Shown piece by piece: positions 5,945 to 7,363 of a DNA stretch of 7,363 nt. The DNA lies in assembly GCA_016841005.1 (NCBI GenBank), contig JAEORG010000445.1, forward strand, positions 1 to 7,363. The letters run 5' to 3'. The notes beneath the pieces were generated by a model. It searched no databases. It saw only the letters and a list, made by a program, of their open reading frames with translations, and was not told where the DNA came from. Both the position numbers and the translations under genes were made by a program. The stretch's first letter is position 1. The number at the start of each line of letters is the position of its first letter. The stretch comes from Candidatus Thorarchaeota archaeon. GTDB taxonomy: Archaea > Asgardarchaeota > Thorarchaeia > Thorarchaeales > Thorarchaeaceae.

Positions 5945-7068
5945 TAGAATCCGATGCGGTTGCTGATGATGTACGAATGTGTGCAGCATGTCCAAAGATG
6001 TGCCGACATGTGTGTCCCACTTTCTTTGCTTGGAGGTCTGATGCTCCAACTCCACATGGTCGTGCCCTTCTGTTGCATCAGGAGTTTGTTGGTACTCGTG
6101 ACATTGATGCGCGCGGTGTTGAGGTGTTGTACCAATGTCTTGAATGTAGTCATTGCCTGACCTGGTGTAAACCTGAGATTGACATAGCTAAAATTGTTGA
6201 GCTTAAACGAGAAGAGTTGGTGAAAACCAATCAACAGCCGGATGCAATTTCCAGACTTGTTAGCCTTGTAAATGAAACTCACAATCCCTTTGGTGAGAAG
6301 CATGCCCACCGCAATGATTGGTTACGGAACAGAGAGGCGAAGGGTCCTAAATTGCTTTATTTTACTGGCTGCACCGCTGCATATCGAGAGAAGAGTATTG
6401 CTCAGGACACAATATCTCTGCTTGAATTAATTGGCTACTCGTTAGAAGTTATGCCTGATGAGTGGTGCTGCGGTAGTCCATTATTTAGAACAGGAAATGT
6501 TGAATCAGGTCTTGAACTGGCAAGACACAATGCGGAGCTTCTAAATCAAATTTCTGCAGAAATTATTCTGGTAACATGTCCTGGCTGCTATCGTGCATTG
6601 GTGTCTGACTATCCGAATCGTGGAATTAAACTCAATAAACCTGTACAACATATTAGCGAATTCTTGAGTGAATCTAGCAAGAAACTTCCAAAAGTGAAAC
6701 TCGATGGGTTGGTTACATATCATGACCCCTGTCATCTTGGAAGACACTCTAGTATTTTCGATGCACCTCGTGATGTAATTGCAAGAGTTTCTGGATCGAG
6801 TGTTACTGAAATGGAGAAGAACAAAGAGAATGCAATGTGCTGTGGGAATGGAGCTGGATTGAGAACACTATTTCCAACTCATGCAAAGAAAATTGGTGCT
6901 GAAAGAATTCAGCATGCAAAGGTTGTTAGAGCACGATATTTAGTGACTTCATGTCCATTTTGTAAAAACATGCTAGCTTCTCAATCGGAGAATGGAGTTA
7001 TTGTATTAGACCTTCCTGAGCTGATTATGATGGAAGAAAAAAAGGATCAGTATGACAAAACAGATTAG
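5941..7068 (+). CDS. GlpC/HdrD-like CCG-domain Fe-S protein
   Basis: This 375-residue electron-transfer protein has the GlpC/GlcF/HdrD layout. Its two N-terminal [4Fe-4S] motifs are C14-C17-C21-C25 and C66-C69-C72-C76. Two CCG domains follow, TGC144 with C176-C177 and C213/C216, then HDPC264 with C300-C301 and C338/C341; all expected cysteines are present. The first cluster has CxxCxxxCxxxC spacing rather than the classical CxxCxxCxxxC. It is a distant paralogue of GlpC encoded two genes upstream. Coupling to the preceding FAD oxidase by GTGA overlap suggests it is that flavoprotein's electron partner, as GlcF is to GlcD. There is no membrane helix; the acceptor could be a quinone, a heterodisulfide or a soluble carrier. 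The tail after the last CCG domain is short and charged. Substrate and acceptor cannot be read from the sequence. Confidence 0.82.
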   Translation: MIESDAVADDVRMCAACPKMCRHVCPTFFAWRSDAPTPHGRALLLHQEFVGTRDIDARGVEVLYQCLECSHCLTWCKPEIDIAKIVELKREELVKTNQQPDAISRLVSLVNETHNPFGEKHAHRNDWLRNREAKGPKLLYFTGCTAAYREKSIAQDTISLLELIGYSLEVMPDEWCCGSPLFRTGNVESGLELARHNAELLNQISAEIILVTCPGCYRALVSDYPNRGIKLNKPVQHISEFLSESSKKLPKVKLDGLVTYHDPCHLGRHSSIFDAPRDVIARVSGSSVTEMEKNKENAMCCGNGAGLRTLFPTHAKKIGAERIQHAKVVRARYLVTSCPFCKNMLASQSENGVIVLDLPELIMMEEKKDQYDKTD

Positions 7069-7097
7069 GCCTAGTTTAATGATTTCAGAGACCAACA

Positions 7098-7363
7098 ATG
7101 GATGCCGAAGCAATTCTCCGTCTTAAAGTTAGGCTTCTCACAGAGGGTGCTACGTTACCCGAACACCTATTTCAAGGACGAAAAGGAGGCGCTGGACCTG
7201 TTGGAGGAATGTACTTCTATCTGCCAAATGGACGTCCGTGCGGTATTCCAATTAGATATGGTAATTTATCTAGGAAGTATAATTCAGCTCCTCTTGAGCA
7301 AACGGAAAAACCAGATATTTGGCTCTATGATGGCTCTGTTGAATTAAAGATTGTACCCAAACC
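7098..7363 (+). CDS. Start of a probable radical SAM family protein
   Basis: An ATG at 7098 opens a stop-free frame of 88 codons running off the right edge. An in-frame TGA at 7080-7082 and the absence of other starts fix it. The ribosome site is weak (AGAG, 7087-7090). The N-terminus has a charged helix, then RKGGAGP (28-34), a strand with NGRPCGIPI (44-52) and a region ending in DIWLYDG. From memory, an N-terminal segment with GGAGP followed by a short 'G..v.vPi' strand occurs in biotin/lipoyl-synthase-like radical SAM proteins (MSMEG_0568-type and the archaeal LipS group). The diagnostic CxxxCxxC would lie downstream of the window, so this is not proven. The gene is only 29 bases after the operon and may be co-transcribed. 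A 246-base open frame from 7102 in the neighbouring frame is judged a shadow. Confidence 0.6.
   Translation, partial: MDAEAILRLKVRLLTEGATLPEHLFQGRKGGAGPVGGMYFYLPNGRPCGIPIRYGNLSRKYNSAPLEQTEKPDIWLYDGSVELKIVPK

Noticed and set aside
5797..6309. 170-codon minus-strand open frame
   Set aside because: It is antisense to conserved FAD and Fe-S motifs on the plus strand; the translation shows no domain and no ribosome site.
7071..7080. TTTAAT as a TATA box for the gene at 7098
   Set aside because: The element is only about 20 bases from the ATG, which would place the transcription start inside the gene; read-through from the operon is simpler.
7069..7097. Transcription terminator after the operon
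   Set aside because: The 29-base gap has no hairpin of note and no T-run, so termination here is not supported.
7102..7347. 81-codon plus-strand open frame starting MPKQ
   Set aside because: It overlaps in another frame the stop-free reading frame from 7098, whose translation has a conserved-looking GGAGP segment and continues off the window.

Overview
The window (about 7.4 kb, G+C in the mid-40s % by eye) is dominated by one tight plus-strand operon of five genes, 249-7068, with junctions of 0, 1, 7 and -4 bases. The first three genes are a complete anaerobic sn-glycerol-3-phosphate dehydrogenase: glpA (FAD catalytic subunit with C-terminal [2Fe-2S] domain), glpB (second flavoprotein) and glpC (two ferredoxin-type clusters plus two CCG domains). 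They are followed by a VAO-type FAD-binding oxidase that resembles alkyldihydroxyacetonephosphate synthase (AGPS) more than the lactate/glycolate dehydrogenases, and by a second GlpC/HdrD-like iron-sulfur protein joined to it by a GTGA overlap.

Upstream, 88-248 is a non-coding region between divergent genes. A short minus-strand reading frame (1-87) leaves the left edge. The plus side holds A/T-rich promoter-like sequence and a two-copy, 17-base-period direct repeat that could be an operator. Downstream, after 29 bases, a new plus-strand gene (7098 to the right edge) begins. Its N-terminus resembles that of a radical SAM family, but the cluster-binding part lies outside the window.

The organism is probably an anaerobic archaeon, possibly from an Asgard-like lineage. 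The evidence is indirect: strong Shine-Dalgarno sites inside the operon, TATA-like rather than -35/-10 promoter sequence, CCG-domain electron carriers, and the style of the downstream radical SAM protein. An anaerobic bacterium cannot be excluded. No rRNA, tRNA, mobile element or CRISPR was seen.

Proposed working of the cluster: GlpA oxidises glycerol 3-phosphate to dihydroxyacetone phosphate (DHAP), and electrons pass through GlpB and GlpC to a quinone or thiol/disulfide acceptor. The AGPS-like flavoprotein and its own Fe-S partner look like a second dehydrogenase module that may act on a related C3 or glycerol-ether substrate. The main open question is what this second module does. Its flavoprotein looks like a redox-neutral ether-lipid enzyme, yet it is translationally coupled to an electron-transfer subunit.
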